A stretch of 64,000 bases of DNA. It comes from Aliarcobacter sp. Lineage in GTDB: Bacteria > Campylobacterota > Campylobacteria > Campylobacterales > Arcobacteraceae. This document shows, piece by piece, positions 11,194 through 21,320 of this stretch (the first letter of the stretch is position 1; the number at the start of each line of letters is the position of its first letter). The notes under the pieces are model-generated. The model saw nothing but the letters and a program-made list of their open reading frames with translations. It was not told the DNA's origin and made no database searches. Position numbers and translations under genes: made by a program. The stretch spans positions 33,081-97,080 of the forward strand of contig JAQVBE010000004.1 of NCBI GenBank assembly GCA_028690445.1, given 5' to 3'.

Positions 11194-11421
11194 TTATATT
11201 TTTGTTATTAATTTATGAACAATTTTGTGAACTATTGGTGCCACAACTACAATAATTGGAAATGCACAAGCAAAAGCAATAAGCCAAGCTCTTATCCAAC
11301 TAGATATAAATATTTCAACAAATCCTAGATTTATAAATGTAATTATAAAACTCATTATAAAACTCATAAACAATGCCATAAAAAAAGCAAAAACTATTCT
11401 CTCGTATTTTCTATTAATCAT
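11194..11421 (-). CDS. DUF2798 small membrane protein
   Basis: A 75-residue protein with two membrane segments. It matches the DUF2798 pattern: FAFFMALFMSFIMSFIITFINLGF, then WIRAWLIAFACAFPIIVVVAP and a basic tail. The function is unknown. It probably forms a two-gene unit with the downstream permease. Confidence 0.75.
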   Translation of the reverse strand: MINRKYERIVFAFFMALFMSFIMSFIITFINLGFVEIFISSWIRAWLIAFACAFPIIVVVAPIVHKIVHKLITKI

Positions 11422-11464
11422 ATTTGTTACTATTAACCTTTTTAAGTTATTTCATTTTTCTTAT

Positions 11465-12742
<1,278 letters not shown>

Positions 12743-12819
12743 AATTTTTCTCTTTTGATAAATATTTGTTTGTATATATGCAAGAAGCTTACCAAAAGAG
12801 AACATAAAAGAGGATAAGT

Positions 12820-14124
12820 TTAGTCTTGTTTAAAAACTACAACATTATTTCTTCCTAAATTCTTTGCCTTATATAAAGCAATATCTGCAAATTTGTATAT
12901 TTCATCACAACTATAACTATCTTTTATTTCAAGATTAAATACCCCTATTGAAACACTAAGAAATCCAATATCTATATCTTTATATATAATTTTTTGATTA
13001 AAAACAGATTCTCTTATCTTTTGAGCATATTTCATAATTTTATCTGTAGATAAATTTGAAGTAATTATTGCAAACTCTTCACCACCTAATCTAAAAGCAA
13101 AATCATTTGCTCGTTTTGAATTACTTTTAAGTACAGAAGCAACTTTTTTTAAAGCTTTGTCCCCTTCAAAATGTCCATATATATCATTATATTTTTTAAA
13201 ATTATCAATATCAAGCATTAATAAAACAAGATTCTTTTTATTTCTTTTGGCTCTATTGCGTTCACTTGAAAATATTTGTTTAAAAAATCTTTTATTGTAT
13301 AAATTTGTTAAGTCATCAGTTATACTTTGTAATTCTGCTATTTTTCTATCTGTAATATCTTGTCTTTTTGCTCCATAACCAACAATTATTCCATTTATAT
13401 CTTTTTTTGGAAAAATTATAGATTTATACCAAATATCATGTCCAAATTTATCTTTGCATCTAAGTTCTCCTATCCAAATTTTTCCTTTTGAAATTGTTTG
13501 CCAAATTTCTACATATTTTAATGGATTTTCAGATGGATGCTTTAAAATTGAGTGTTTCTGTCCAATTAGTTCTTCTTTTTTGAAGCCTAACAAATCACAT
13601 AAAGAATCACTAATATCAGCAATTTTTCCATCTAAGTCTGTTTCTGAATAAAAAGAAAAATCTTTAAATGGTTTAATAAATGAGTTTAATTCTTCATTTA
13701 GAATTTGAAGATTTGAATAATTTTCTTTTAGTATTTCAATCTCATATTTATTTGAAATCATATTTATTTTTTCATTTATATTGTTAATAGCATTTTTTAA
13801 TTTAGTTATTGTAAATGATTTCTTCAAAATTATTGAAATATTTAAATCTTGGAAATCTTGAAATGATGAATAAATATCTAATTTACTTGTAACAATTAGT
13901 GAAATATTTTTATTGAGTTTTCTTATTTTTTTTAAATAAGAAATAGTATTTAAGTTAGGAAAATCAATTTCTGTTATTATTAAATCTATGTTTTTTGTTT
14001 GTTCTAAAAGTAATAAGGCATCTTTTGGATTATTTAATAATATTATTTCATGAATAGAATTGGAACAATTCTCACTAATTAAATCTATTAATTTATTATT
14101 ACTCTCTACATATAAAATATTCAC
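12820..14124 (-). CDS. Receiver-PAS-GGDEF diguanylate cyclase
   Basis: A 434-residue cytoplasmic protein: a receiver-like domain (about 1-120), a PAS domain with PAC-type WIGELRCKDKFG (about 150-270), and a GGDEF domain (about 275-434) with an intact RLGGEEFAII active site. It should make cyclic di-GMP. The receiver is unusual: the expected phosphoacceptor aspartate is Glu52 (LIITEIDFP), and the usual KP is KS (LKKSF). It may therefore be locked or respond differently. A divergent Xre gene lies about 190 bases upstream. No partner kinase is adjacent. Confidence 0.88.
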   Translation of the reverse strand: MNILYVESNNKLIDLISENCSNSIHEIILLNNPKDALLLLEQTKNIDLIITEIDFPNLNTISYLKKIRKLNKNISLIVTSKLDIYSSFQDFQDLNISIILKKSFTITKLKNAINNINEKINMISNKYEIEILKENYSNLQILNEELNSFIKPFKDFSFYSETDLDGKIADISDSLCDLLGFKKEELIGQKHSILKHPSENPLKYVEIWQTISKGKIWIGELRCKDKFGHDIWYKSIIFPKKDINGIIVGYGAKRQDITDRKIAELQSITDDLTNLYNKRFFKQIFSSERNRAKRNKKNLVLLMLDIDNFKKYNDIYGHFEGDKALKKVASVLKSNSKRANDFAFRLGGEEFAIITSNLSTDKIMKYAQKIRESVFNQKIIYKDIDIGFLSVSIGVFNLEIKDSYSCDEIYKFADIALYKAKNLGRNNVVVFKQD

Positions 14125-14247
14125 TAATTTTACCTTTTCATTTTAACAGCATACTGTTCTATTTAATTACTATAATTTTTATCTAAATAAGCTCTAAAAT
14201 AATTTATTAATAACTATAAAACTAATATTACTTGATAAGTTCTTACT

Positions 14248-14315
14248 AAACACTTATAAGTGTTTGAGTTTAAGACTATTTGCCTATATATTAAGCAAAA
14301 ACTTATAGGTGTTTA
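14248..14315. promoter_or_regulatory. Repeated operator-like sites upstream of the Xre gene
   Basis: AAACACTTATAAGTGTTT (14248-14265) is an exact 18-base palindrome. Its second half recurs with one change as ACTTATAGGTGTTT (14301-14314), 49 bases further on and covering the probable ribosome binding site AGGTG. Such pairs are typical of autorepressing Xre regulators. Confidence 0.6.
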
Positions 14316-14316
14316 A

Positions 14317-14553
14317 TTGTTTGAGGAAAATCCTGATTATTTTTTAGATATAGTTGTTAAAAAAGTAAAAGAAGAAAGAATCAAAAGAAAAATAAGTCAG
14401 TTAAAACTTGCAAATATTTTGGATTTTGCTTCTCCAAATTATATAGCAAAAATAGAGACCAGAAAACATGGTGTTACATATAATTTAGTACATTTATGTA
14501 AAATTGCAGAAGCTTTTGAGATGGAAGTTGTAGATTTATTACCTAAAAAATAA
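14317..14553 (+). CDS. Xre-family helix-turn-helix regulator
   Basis: A 78-residue protein that is almost entirely an HTH_3 domain (about residues 12-72: RIKRKISQLKLANILDFA, then NYIAKIETRKHGVTYN). The only usable start is TTG 14317, directly after an in-frame TAA, with AGGTG five bases upstream. There is no sensing domain. Two operator-like repeats precede it, so autoregulation is likely. It converges with an MNT-type nucleotidyltransferase gene 19 bases away. Whether the two are functionally linked is not clear. Confidence 0.75.
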   Translation: MFEENPDYFLDIVVKKVKEERIKRKISQLKLANILDFASPNYIAKIETRKHGVTYNLVHLCKIAEAFEMEVVDLLPKK

Positions 14554-14572
14554 AATGATATATCATGTATAT

Positions 14573-14884
14573 CTAAACATATAAAACCTCTTTTTCAATT
14601 TTATCTTTTAAAGAAAATGTACTATCCAAATCAAAAACATCGCTTTTTATTTGAAATTTATTGTAAAGCATTTCTTTTATTTTATTGATTTCATTAAAAT
14701 AATTCCATACATCATTTTTATCTAAATAGTTTTTGTTTAATTTTATTGCTATATCAATATCACTGGCTAAAGTTGCACTATTTTTCCCATAACTACCAAA
14801 TAGTCCAACTTTTTCTATTCCATCTTTTTGTAATTGAGGTTTAATAATTGTAAGAAAAGTTAAAATATCTTTTTGCGTTGGCAT
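14573..14884 (-). CDS. MNT-type minimal nucleotidyltransferase
   Basis: A 103-residue nucleotidyltransferase-fold protein with the GSX10DXD motif (GSYGKNSATLASDID, about residues 30-44) and a later acidic strand (KSDVFDLDS). MntA proteins of this type usually act as antitoxins that AMPylate a HEPN toxin (HepT) encoded next to them. No HEPN gene is visible here. It may be an orphan, pair with a distant partner, or modify something else. Confidence 0.75.
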   Translation of the reverse strand: MPTQKDILTFLTIIKPQLQKDGIEKVGLFGSYGKNSATLASDIDIAIKLNKNYLDKNDVWNYFNEINKIKEMLYNKFQIKSDVFDLDSTFSLKDKIEKEVLYV

Positions 14885-14985
14885 TTTATTACCTTTTTTT
14901 TTAATTATTATAACACAAAGCCAATAAGAACATAAGCAAATATACTGTATACCCTAAATTGCTCAAGAACAAAGGGAATAATTAT

Positions 14986-16071
14986 ATGGCTACAAATTTA
15001 CAATCTATCAAACCAGATAGACCTAATATTATAACTTCACAAATTGAAGGTATAAAATTTTATAGAAAAATGGATACTCAATCAGTTGTTACGCAAATGA
15101 TTGCAGGAAAATATGTTTTTGTTGAAGAATATTACAGTAATGGTTTACAAGTTCTTGCTGAACTAAAAAAAAATCTTTTGGAAAAATACAATGACAAAAG
15201 TTTTCAAGGTCAAAGAGATTATCGTTCTGCTTTTAGAAAAGCATCTCACAGATTACTAATCAAAGTAAAAGATAATAAACTAGATGTTAAAAAAGCTCCA
15301 AATATTGGTTGGTTAAAATCACTTTATCCAGAAGTACCAGAGTTTTATATATCTTTTCCAGAGGTTCAAGGACTTAATAGTTCATGGCAATGGCATGAAA
15401 AAGGTCTTGAAATTAAAACTTTGAATTTAACAATTCATCCTTATTATGGAATATATTTCCCAACAAGATTTGATCATTTAAAACTTTTTGATAAGTGGCT
15501 AAAAAAATATGATGGAGCTAAAGATAATGCTATTGAAATCGGTGTGGGAAGTGGTATTTTAACATATCAATTAATTCAAAATGGTTTTGAAAATGTTTAT
15601 GCGACTGATACAAATAAAAATGCGATTATTGGTGTTTATAAAGAAGGAAGAAGATTAGATTTTAATAAAAAAATAACTCTAAATCACTGTGATTTATTTG
15701 GAAATTTTGATAGAAAAGTAGATGTGATTGTATTTAATCCTCCTTGGTTATTAGCAAAACATAATTTAGAAGAGGGAATTGATAAAGCTATGTATTATGA
15801 AGAGAACCTATTTCCAAGGTTTTTCGAAGAAGCAAAAAAATATCTAAAAGAAGATGGAAAATTAGTTTTAATATTCTCAAATCTTGCTCAAGAAGTTGAT
15901 AATCAAAGCACTCATCCAATAATTGAAGAACTACAAAAAAACAATAGATTTAGAAAAGATTTACATTTAAGACGAGAAGTAAGAGCTTCATCAAGAAGAA
16001 CACAAAGAACAGATTCAAGAGAGACTGAAAAAGTTGAATTATGGGTTTTAGCTCACAAAAAAGTAAAATAA
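14986..16071 (+). CDS. Class I SAM-dependent methyltransferase
   Basis: A 361-residue protein. The frame is open from TTG 14959, but AAAGGG at 14971-14976 fits ATG 14986. The C-terminal half is a Rossmann methyltransferase: motif I AIEIGVGSGILTYQL, acidic residue in YATDTNKNA, and the NPPW tetrapeptide (VIVFNPPWLL) typical of enzymes that methylate planar nitrogens, such as HemK/PrmC and N6-adenine enzymes. The N-terminal 150 residues are not recognised. The very basic C-terminus (REVRASSRRTQRTDSRE) suggests nucleic acid or ribosome contact. The substrate is unknown. Confidence 0.8.
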   Translation: MATNLQSIKPDRPNIITSQIEGIKFYRKMDTQSVVTQMIAGKYVFVEEYYSNGLQVLAELKKNLLEKYNDKSFQGQRDYRSAFRKASHRLLIKVKDNKLDVKKAPNIGWLKSLYPEVPEFYISFPEVQGLNSSWQWHEKGLEIKTLNLTIHPYYGIYFPTRFDHLKLFDKWLKKYDGAKDNAIEIGVGSGILTYQLIQNGFENVYATDTNKNAIIGVYKEGRRLDFNKKITLNHCDLFGNFDRKVDVIVFNPPWLLAKHNLEEGIDKAMYYEENLFPRFFEEAKKYLKEDGKLVLIFSNLAQEVDNQSTHPIIEELQKNNRFRKDLHLRREVRASSRRTQRTDSRETEKVELWVLAHKKVK

Positions 16072-16098
16072 GTAAAGAAGCCTAAGCTCTCTTTACTT
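16070..16098. terminator. Bidirectional terminator between convergent genes
   Basis: AAGTAAAGA pairs with TCTTTACTT, with AGC/GCT extending the stem inward. A T run follows on the plus strand and a T-rich stretch on the minus strand. It overlaps the 3' end of the phosphatase gene. Confidence 0.65.
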
Positions 16099-16537
16099 TT
16101 TCATCAATCAAATTTTTAACACAAACATCAATCATCTCAAAAACTTTATCGAACCCCTCAAATCCATCAAAAAAATATGGGTCAGGTACACACTCTCCAT
16201 TAAAACCAAAATCGCCTAATTTCAATGGATTTTTACATCCTAGATTTTTTAGATTTGAAATATTACTATCATCAAGACCAATAATTAAATCAAAGTTTTT
16301 AAAGTCAGACTTTTTTACTTGTTGAGCTTTTTGATTTGAAATATCAACACCATTTAATTTTGCAACTTTAATTGAATTATCACAAGGTTTTTCACCTATG
16401 TGCCAATGTCCAGTTCCTGCACTTTCAATTACTAAATTTATATTTTTTTCTTTTGTATAATTTTTTGCAATACCTTCTGCAAGTGGTGAACGACAAATAT
16501 TTCCAAGACACACAAATAAAATTGATTTTATTTCCAT
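16082..16537 (-). CDS. Low-molecular-weight protein tyrosine phosphatase
   Basis: A 151-residue LMW-PTP. The phosphate-binding loop CLGNICRSP (C-X5-R-S, about residues 10-18) is intact, and the general acid aspartate lies in VPDPYF. Such enzymes remove phosphate from protein tyrosine, often counteracting BY-kinases, and relatives act as arsenate reductases. The start codon overlaps the stop of the preceding CPXCG gene (TAATG), so translation is coupled. It is the last gene of a rhomboid-CPXCG-phosphatase unit. Confidence 0.9.
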   Translation of the reverse strand: MEIKSILFVCLGNICRSPLAEGIAKNYTKEKNINLVIESAGTGHWHIGEKPCDNSIKVAKLNGVDISNQKAQQVKKSDFKNFDLIIGLDDSNISNLKNLGCKNPLKLGDFGFNGECVPDPYFFDGFEGFDKVFEMIDVCVKNLIDEKVKRA

Positions 16538-16731
16538 TAAAATTCATTTCCTTCAATACTATTATAAGAATAAGTTTTTATCTCACCATCTTCGACAATA
16601 TAAGAGATTTCTATTGGTCTACAACACACCCTACAATCATCAACAACAGTTTCATGACCATACATGCTAGTGTCCAAAAAAATCGAAATTGCTTGTAAAC
16701 AATATGGGCATTGTATATGTATCTCTTGCAT
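16537..16731 (-). CDS. CPXCG-motif cysteine-rich small protein
   Basis: A 64-residue protein starting at ATG 16731. The open frame extends further upstream, but that part overlaps the rhomboid gene and lacks similarity to the family. CPYC near the N-terminus and CRVCCRPI near the middle give two cysteine pairs, a zinc-ribbon-like layout of the CPXCG family. The function is unknown. It sits between the rhomboid and phosphatase genes in one direction. Confidence 0.8.
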   Translation of the reverse strand: MQEIHIQCPYCLQAISIFLDTSMYGHETVVDDCRVCCRPIEISYIVEDGEIKTYSYNSIEGNEF

Positions 16732-16750
16732 TTTTAGTCTTTTTATTGAT

Positions 16751-17293
16751 TTATCTTTTTGTAATAATTGCATATAAAAAACCAACCGCCAAACCAATAA
16801 AATGAGCATACCAAGCTATTGGAAGACCAATAAGTAGTGGTGCAACTGAGATTAATAAAATCCAAGTTATAATTCCGTTTCTTTGGGCTTTATCATAATA
16901 TGCAACAAATCCAAGTAAAGCACAAATTGCACCTGAAGCACCAACTAAATTTACATTATGGTCTAAATAATATATATATGCAAATGATAAAATTGAAGTT
17001 AATAATCCAGTTATTAAATATAAAGCAACAAACTTTTTAGCACCAATAAATCTTTCAATCAAATTCCCAAATTGCCAAAGAACAAACATATTCATTCCAA
17101 GATGTGCAATTCCACCATGGGCAAATATTGTACTAAGAGGTTGCCACCAAAAACCATAAACCAAAAAATATAAATTTAATCCAAATAATAAACCACCATT
17201 TGTTATATTTATTTGAACAAGATACATTAAAACTGTAATTATTATTAGCACATTTGTAGCTGTAAAATCTTTTTTAGTAAAGTTTTTTAACAT
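16751..17293 (-). CDS. Rhomboid-family intramembrane serine protease
   Basis: A 180-residue membrane protein with six hydrophobic segments. The catalytic serine lies in GASGAICALLG (about residue 120) and the catalytic histidine in WYAHFIGLAVG near the C-terminus. The oxyanion-loop region HGGIAHLGMNMFVLW (HxxxxHxxxN) is intact. It should cleave membrane-anchored substrates; none can be named. It starts the three-gene unit with the CPXCG protein and the phosphatase. Confidence 0.9.
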   Translation of the reverse strand: MLKNFTKKDFTATNVLIIITVLMYLVQINITNGGLLFGLNLYFLVYGFWWQPLSTIFAHGGIAHLGMNMFVLWQFGNLIERFIGAKKFVALYLITGLLTSILSFAYIYYLDHNVNLVGASGAICALLGFVAYYDKAQRNGIITWILLISVAPLLIGLPIAWYAHFIGLAVGFLYAIITKR

Positions 17294-17324
17294 GATTTTG
17301 AACCTTTGGGAGTAATCATTGAGT

Positions 17325-17349
17325 TGAAGCTAGAAAATTTCTAGCTTCA
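17325..17349. repeat. Perfect palindrome downstream of lon
   Basis: TGAAGCTAGAAA, A, TTTCTAGCTTCA: 12-base arms around one base, between lon and the rhomboid gene. It may serve as a transcription stop or RNA 3' end for lon, but there is no T run on the minus strand. Confidence 0.5.
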
Positions 17350-17359
17350 TTTTGTGTAG

Positions 17360-19777
17360 TTAAACTAATGCTTCTTTTAGAACATCTTCTATTACATCAA
17401 CAGCTTTTATTTCCATTACATCTTTTACTTCTTGAGGGATTTCATCTAAATCTCTTTCAAAGTTTTTTCTAGGAATTAAAGCTTTTTTCATTTTTGCTTT
17501 ATATGCTGCGATTAATTTTTCTTTTAGTCCACCAATTGGTAAAACTTTTCCTGAAAGTGTCAATTCTCCTGTCATTGCAATATCTGATTTTATTGGTCTT
17601 TCAGATAATACAGAAGCTATTGTTAACGCCATTGTAATCCCAGCACTTGGTCCATCTTTTGGGGTTGCACCCTCAGGAATATGTAAATGAATATCAAATC
17701 TTTTATAAACTTCACTTGAATCAACTAGAACTTTGTCTGTAATTTCTTGTGGAGTTTTTGGAATAATTTTATTATCAATTTTTAAAGTTCCATTATCAAT
17801 AAGAACTTTTACAACTGAATAAGAAATTCTTGAAGATTCTTTCATAACTTCACCTAGGTTTCCAGTAACAGATAATGTACCTTTTCCTTTTAGCTTAATA
17901 GCTTCAGATTTAAGTACATCTCCACCAACAGAAGTCCAAGCAAGTCCATTTGCAATTCCAATTGAGTTTTTCTTATCGGCTGGGTCAATTTCAAAAATTG
18001 GATTATCTAAATATGCTTTTAAATCCTTTGTTCCAATAGTTACTTTTTCTATTGTTTCATCATTTAAAATCTGTTTTACAACTTTTCTAAATAATTTAGA
18101 GAATACTCTTCGTAAATTTCGTACTCCAGCTTCTCTTGTGTATTTTTCAATAATTAGCTCAATCGTTGCTTTATTTAAATTAATCTCAGTTTTTTTAAGT
18201 CCATGTTTAGCTAACTCTTGAGGAATTAAATAATCCTTTGCAATATGATATTTTTCATTTGGAGTATAAGATGAAATTTCAATAAACTCCATTCTATCTC
18301 TTAATGGTGCTGGAATTTTTCTAGCATCATTCGCAGTTGATACAAAAATAACTTGTGATAAATCAATCGGGAAATTTAAATATAAATCTCTAAATTCATG
18401 ATTTTGTTCTGGGTCTAAAATCTCTAACATAACAGCTGTTGGATCACCTCTGTTGTTACTCCCAAGTTTATCAATCTCATCTAAAACCATTACTGGATTC
18501 ATTTTTTTTGCATCAATCAAACCTTTTACAAGTCGCCCTGGCATTGCTCCAACATAAGTTCTTCTATGACCTCTTAATTCATTAACATCTTCCATTCCAC
18601 CAAGAGCAACTCTTATTAATGGTCTTTGTAATGCTTTTGCAATTGAGTTTGCAAGTGAAGTTTTACCAACACCTGGAGGTCCTACAAAACATAAAACTGT
18701 ACCTTTAGATTTTAAATCTTCAATATTTCTTTGTTCAAGCAGTTGTTTAACAGCAAAATATTCAGAAATTCGCTCTTTTACTTTTATTAGTGAATAATGG
18801 TCTTTATTTAATTGTTCTTCTACATTTTTAACAGATATTTTTTCATTTGCATATTCTCCAAAAGGAATATCTAAAACTTGCTCAACATAAGTTTGTAAAA
18901 GTGAAGCATCAGGAGAATCTGGATTCATTCGACCTAATTTTTCTATTTGTTTTTTAGTCTCTTTATAACCTTCTTTAGGCATAAACTCTTTTTTTGCTTT
19001 TAATTTCTTCTTGTAAGATTTAACTTCTGCATCTTTTTGAGTATCACTTCCAAGTTCTTTTTGGATAGCTTTGATTTGTTCTTTTAGGAAATAATCTTTA
19101 TGAGTTTTTTCTATTTTAGAATTTACTTTTTGAGTAATCTCTTTTTGAATTTTAAAAGATTCAATCTCTTTTTTAATCACTTCAATAATATCAAAAAGTC
19201 TTTGTTCAATATTTGTTTGAGCAAACAGTTTGTAAGCTTCATCTTTTTTCACTTTTAAAACAGATGAAATTAAATCTGCAATTCTTGTTGCATCATCATT
19301 TTCTTCGATTGTTTTTACTAAATCAGCTGGAAATTTGATATTTAATCTTGATAGTTTTTTTACATTGTCAATCAATACTTCAATAACTGATTTAATATTC
19401 TCTTCATTTGATATTTCACTTTTTAAAATATCAACTTTTGCAAATAAAGAATCTTCTTTTGTGAACTCAGAAATGTGTCCTTTTACTAAACCTTGAAAAA
19501 GTACTTTTATTTTACCATCTGGTAAAGATACTTTTCTCATAATATTTCCAACAACACCTACATCATAAAAAGAGTCACTCTCTCTTTTCCCTTCTTTCCC
19601 ATGCTTAGAAACTGTAACAACTACAAGTTTGTTATGTTCAATTGCATATTCAACCGCTTTAATATTTTCTTCATTGCTTAAAAACAAAGGAGCAATCATA
19701 AAAGGATATAAAAATATATCATCTTCTATTATTAAAGGTATAGTTTGTGGGAATTCATCATAATTTTCTAATTCCAT
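17360..19777 (-). CDS. lon: Lon ATP-dependent protease
   Basis: An 805-residue LonA. The N-terminal substrate-binding domain is followed by the AAA+ module (Walker A GPPGVGKTS near residue 370, Walker B VMVLDEIDKLG) and the C-terminal protease domain with the catalytic serine in KDGPSAGITMALT and the catalytic lysine shortly after (GLKEKLIAAYKA). It degrades misfolded and regulatory proteins in the cytoplasm. It lies 27 bases downstream of bamD in the same direction. Confidence 0.97.
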   Translation of the reverse strand: MELENYDEFPQTIPLIIEDDIFLYPFMIAPLFLSNEENIKAVEYAIEHNKLVVVTVSKHGKEGKRESDSFYDVGVVGNIMRKVSLPDGKIKVLFQGLVKGHISEFTKEDSLFAKVDILKSEISNEENIKSVIEVLIDNVKKLSRLNIKFPADLVKTIEENDDATRIADLISSVLKVKKDEAYKLFAQTNIEQRLFDIIEVIKKEIESFKIQKEITQKVNSKIEKTHKDYFLKEQIKAIQKELGSDTQKDAEVKSYKKKLKAKKEFMPKEGYKETKKQIEKLGRMNPDSPDASLLQTYVEQVLDIPFGEYANEKISVKNVEEQLNKDHYSLIKVKERISEYFAVKQLLEQRNIEDLKSKGTVLCFVGPPGVGKTSLANSIAKALQRPLIRVALGGMEDVNELRGHRRTYVGAMPGRLVKGLIDAKKMNPVMVLDEIDKLGSNNRGDPTAVMLEILDPEQNHEFRDLYLNFPIDLSQVIFVSTANDARKIPAPLRDRMEFIEISSYTPNEKYHIAKDYLIPQELAKHGLKKTEINLNKATIELIIEKYTREAGVRNLRRVFSKLFRKVVKQILNDETIEKVTIGTKDLKAYLDNPIFEIDPADKKNSIGIANGLAWTSVGGDVLKSEAIKLKGKGTLSVTGNLGEVMKESSRISYSVVKVLIDNGTLKIDNKIIPKTPQEITDKVLVDSSEVYKRFDIHLHIPEGATPKDGPSAGITMALTIASVLSERPIKSDIAMTGELTLSGKVLPIGGLKEKLIAAYKAKMKKALIPRKNFERDLDEIPQEVKDVMEIKAVDVIEDVLKEALV

Positions 19778-19804
19778 TTAATTTAACTCCTAAAAATCAT
19801 ATAT

Positions 19805-20458
19805 TTATTCAAATATTGCTCTATACCAAGGTACTTTTACTGGTACTATTTCAGTCGGTTCTATCCAAGAATTTTTTACTTTTTGATCATAAAAAGCACT
19901 TCCTAAGCTCTTATCTCTTCTTATATAAAGCTCTGCTATTTCTTTATCCATAGAAGCTTTTGCCATAAATAATCTTGAATTAATTGTATCAACTAAAGGC
20001 ATATAAGGAGAATTTTTATATTTAACTTTAAATTCATTAATTTGAGTTAAAGTTTCTTCTATTAATTGTTGATCTCTAAATTGATATTTAAATCCTAAAA
20101 AGTTTGCTTTGATTTTTAAGTATCTTGCATAATCAATGTCTTTACTAAGACTAAATCTTTTAATATACTCATCTAAATAAAAGTTAGCCAACGCATATTC
20201 TTCTTCATCAATATGTGCATTAACTAATATTAACATTGCCGTTGGAACATATGGAGTATTTCTATGTTCACTCTCTAGTGATGTATATGTATCATCTGCT
20301 TTATCTAAATCGCTTGAAGCAATCTGTTTTAACATTTTGTTATACCAGTAAATCGCTGGTTTATTATACTCTTCATCATTTTTGCTTGAACAAGCAGTAA
20401 GTACAAAGGCAGCACAAGCTATTAATAATAAATTTTTAAATTTAAAGCTTTTGTTCAT
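19805..20458 (-). CDS. bamD: BamD outer-membrane assembly lipoprotein
   Basis: A 217-residue lipoprotein with a signal peptide and lipobox (FVLTACSS, Cys about residue 23) and a TPR-like repeat body: IYWYNKMLKQI, ALANFYLDEYIKRF, NSPYMPLVDTINSRL. BamD is the essential periplasmic partner of BamA in outer-membrane protein insertion. The order bamD-lon seems to be a stable arrangement in this group. TAGAATATC/GATATTCTA arms lie just upstream (20461-20493). Confidence 0.9.
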   Translation of the reverse strand: MNKSFKFKNLLLIACAAFVLTACSSKNDEEYNKPAIYWYNKMLKQIASSDLDKADDTYTSLESEHRNTPYVPTAMLILVNAHIDEEEYALANFYLDEYIKRFSLSKDIDYARYLKIKANFLGFKYQFRDQQLIEETLTQINEFKVKYKNSPYMPLVDTINSRLFMAKASMDKEIAELYIRRDKSLGSAFYDQKVKNSWIEPTEIVPVKVPWYRAIFE

Positions 20459-20555
20459 TTTAGAATATCCTTTCTCATAAAAGTGATATTCTATCCAATA
20501 CTAGCTTAGGAATAATCTGCTATAATTTATCTAAATAATTAATAAAGGCAATATA

Positions 20556-21320
20556 ATGAAACTTACATTAATTGGTAATGGTATTATGGCTCAATCATTA
20601 GCAAGAGGCTTAATAAAAAATCATGAAGTTGAGATAATCGGAAGAGATAATGATAAATTAAAAGCTATCCAAGAAAAAATTCCACAAATTACTATAAAAG
20701 AATTAGCAGACAATGAAGACATAACAGGAAAAAATATATTATTTTGTGTAAAACCTTATGCTTTACAAAGTGTTTCAGCAAGACTTGTAGGAACTGCAAA
20801 TATATTATTATCTATTTTAGCAGGAACAAGACTTGAAACTTTAAGAAAACAAATACATGCAAAGCATTACATAAGAACAATGCCAAATATTGCAGCTTCG
20901 GTTCAAAATTCTATGACTACAGTAACAGGTGATAATGAGGCTAAACTTGTGGCAATGGAAATATTTGCAAGTATTGGTCAAGCTATTTGGGTAAATACAG
21001 AAGAGCAACTTGATATTGCAACAGCAGTTGCTGGAAGTGGACCTGCATTTTTATCACTTGTGGCTGAAGCATTAGCAGATGGTGCAGTAAAAGCTGGTCT
21101 TGAAAGACATCTTAGTAATCAATTGGTTCAAGGATTATTTAGTGGAACTGCGTCATTATTAAAGCACACTCATCCTGCAATTATAAAAGATTCGGTTATG
21201 AGTCCAGGAGGAACAACTGCTGCTGGATATGCAAAACTTGAAGAATCAGGTGTTAGAGATGCTATGATAAAAGCTGTTGAAGAAGCATATAAAAAAGCTG
21301 TTGAACTTGGTAAAAAATAG
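20556..21320 (+). CDS. proC: Pyrroline-5-carboxylate reductase
   Basis: A 254-residue enzyme catalysing the last step of proline synthesis. The N-terminal Rossmann motif is LIGNGIMAQSLARGL. The family signature near the C-terminus is present (SPGGTTAAGYAKLEESGVRD). A TATAAT at 20521-20526 and AAAGG before the ATG are visible. Its 3' end overlaps the first of three prepilin-like ORFs. Confidence 0.95.
   Translation: MKLTLIGNGIMAQSLARGLIKNHEVEIIGRDNDKLKAIQEKIPQITIKELADNEDITGKNILFCVKPYALQSVSARLVGTANILLSILAGTRLETLRKQIHAKHYIRTMPNIAASVQNSMTTVTGDNEAKLVAMEIFASIGQAIWVNTEEQLDIATAVAGSGPAFLSLVAEALADGAVKAGLERHLSNQLVQGLFSGTASLLKHTHPAIIKDSVMSPGGTTAAGYAKLEESGVRDAMIKAVEEAYKKAVELGKK

Noticed and set aside
12748..12802. 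TTCTCTTTTG and CAAAAGAGAA inverted repeat
   Set aside because: The arms are low-complexity and 35 bases apart beside a pseudogene; probably chance.
14145..14158. AACAGCATACTGTT near the GGDEF gene start as a LexA-like site
   Set aside because: It is short and imperfect in the centre, with no second copy in the window; too weak to call.
20461..20493. TAGAATATC/GATATTCTA arms upstream of bamD as an operator
   Set aside because: Nine-base AT-rich arms with a 15-base spacer are not rare in DNA of this composition, and there is no other copy to support it.
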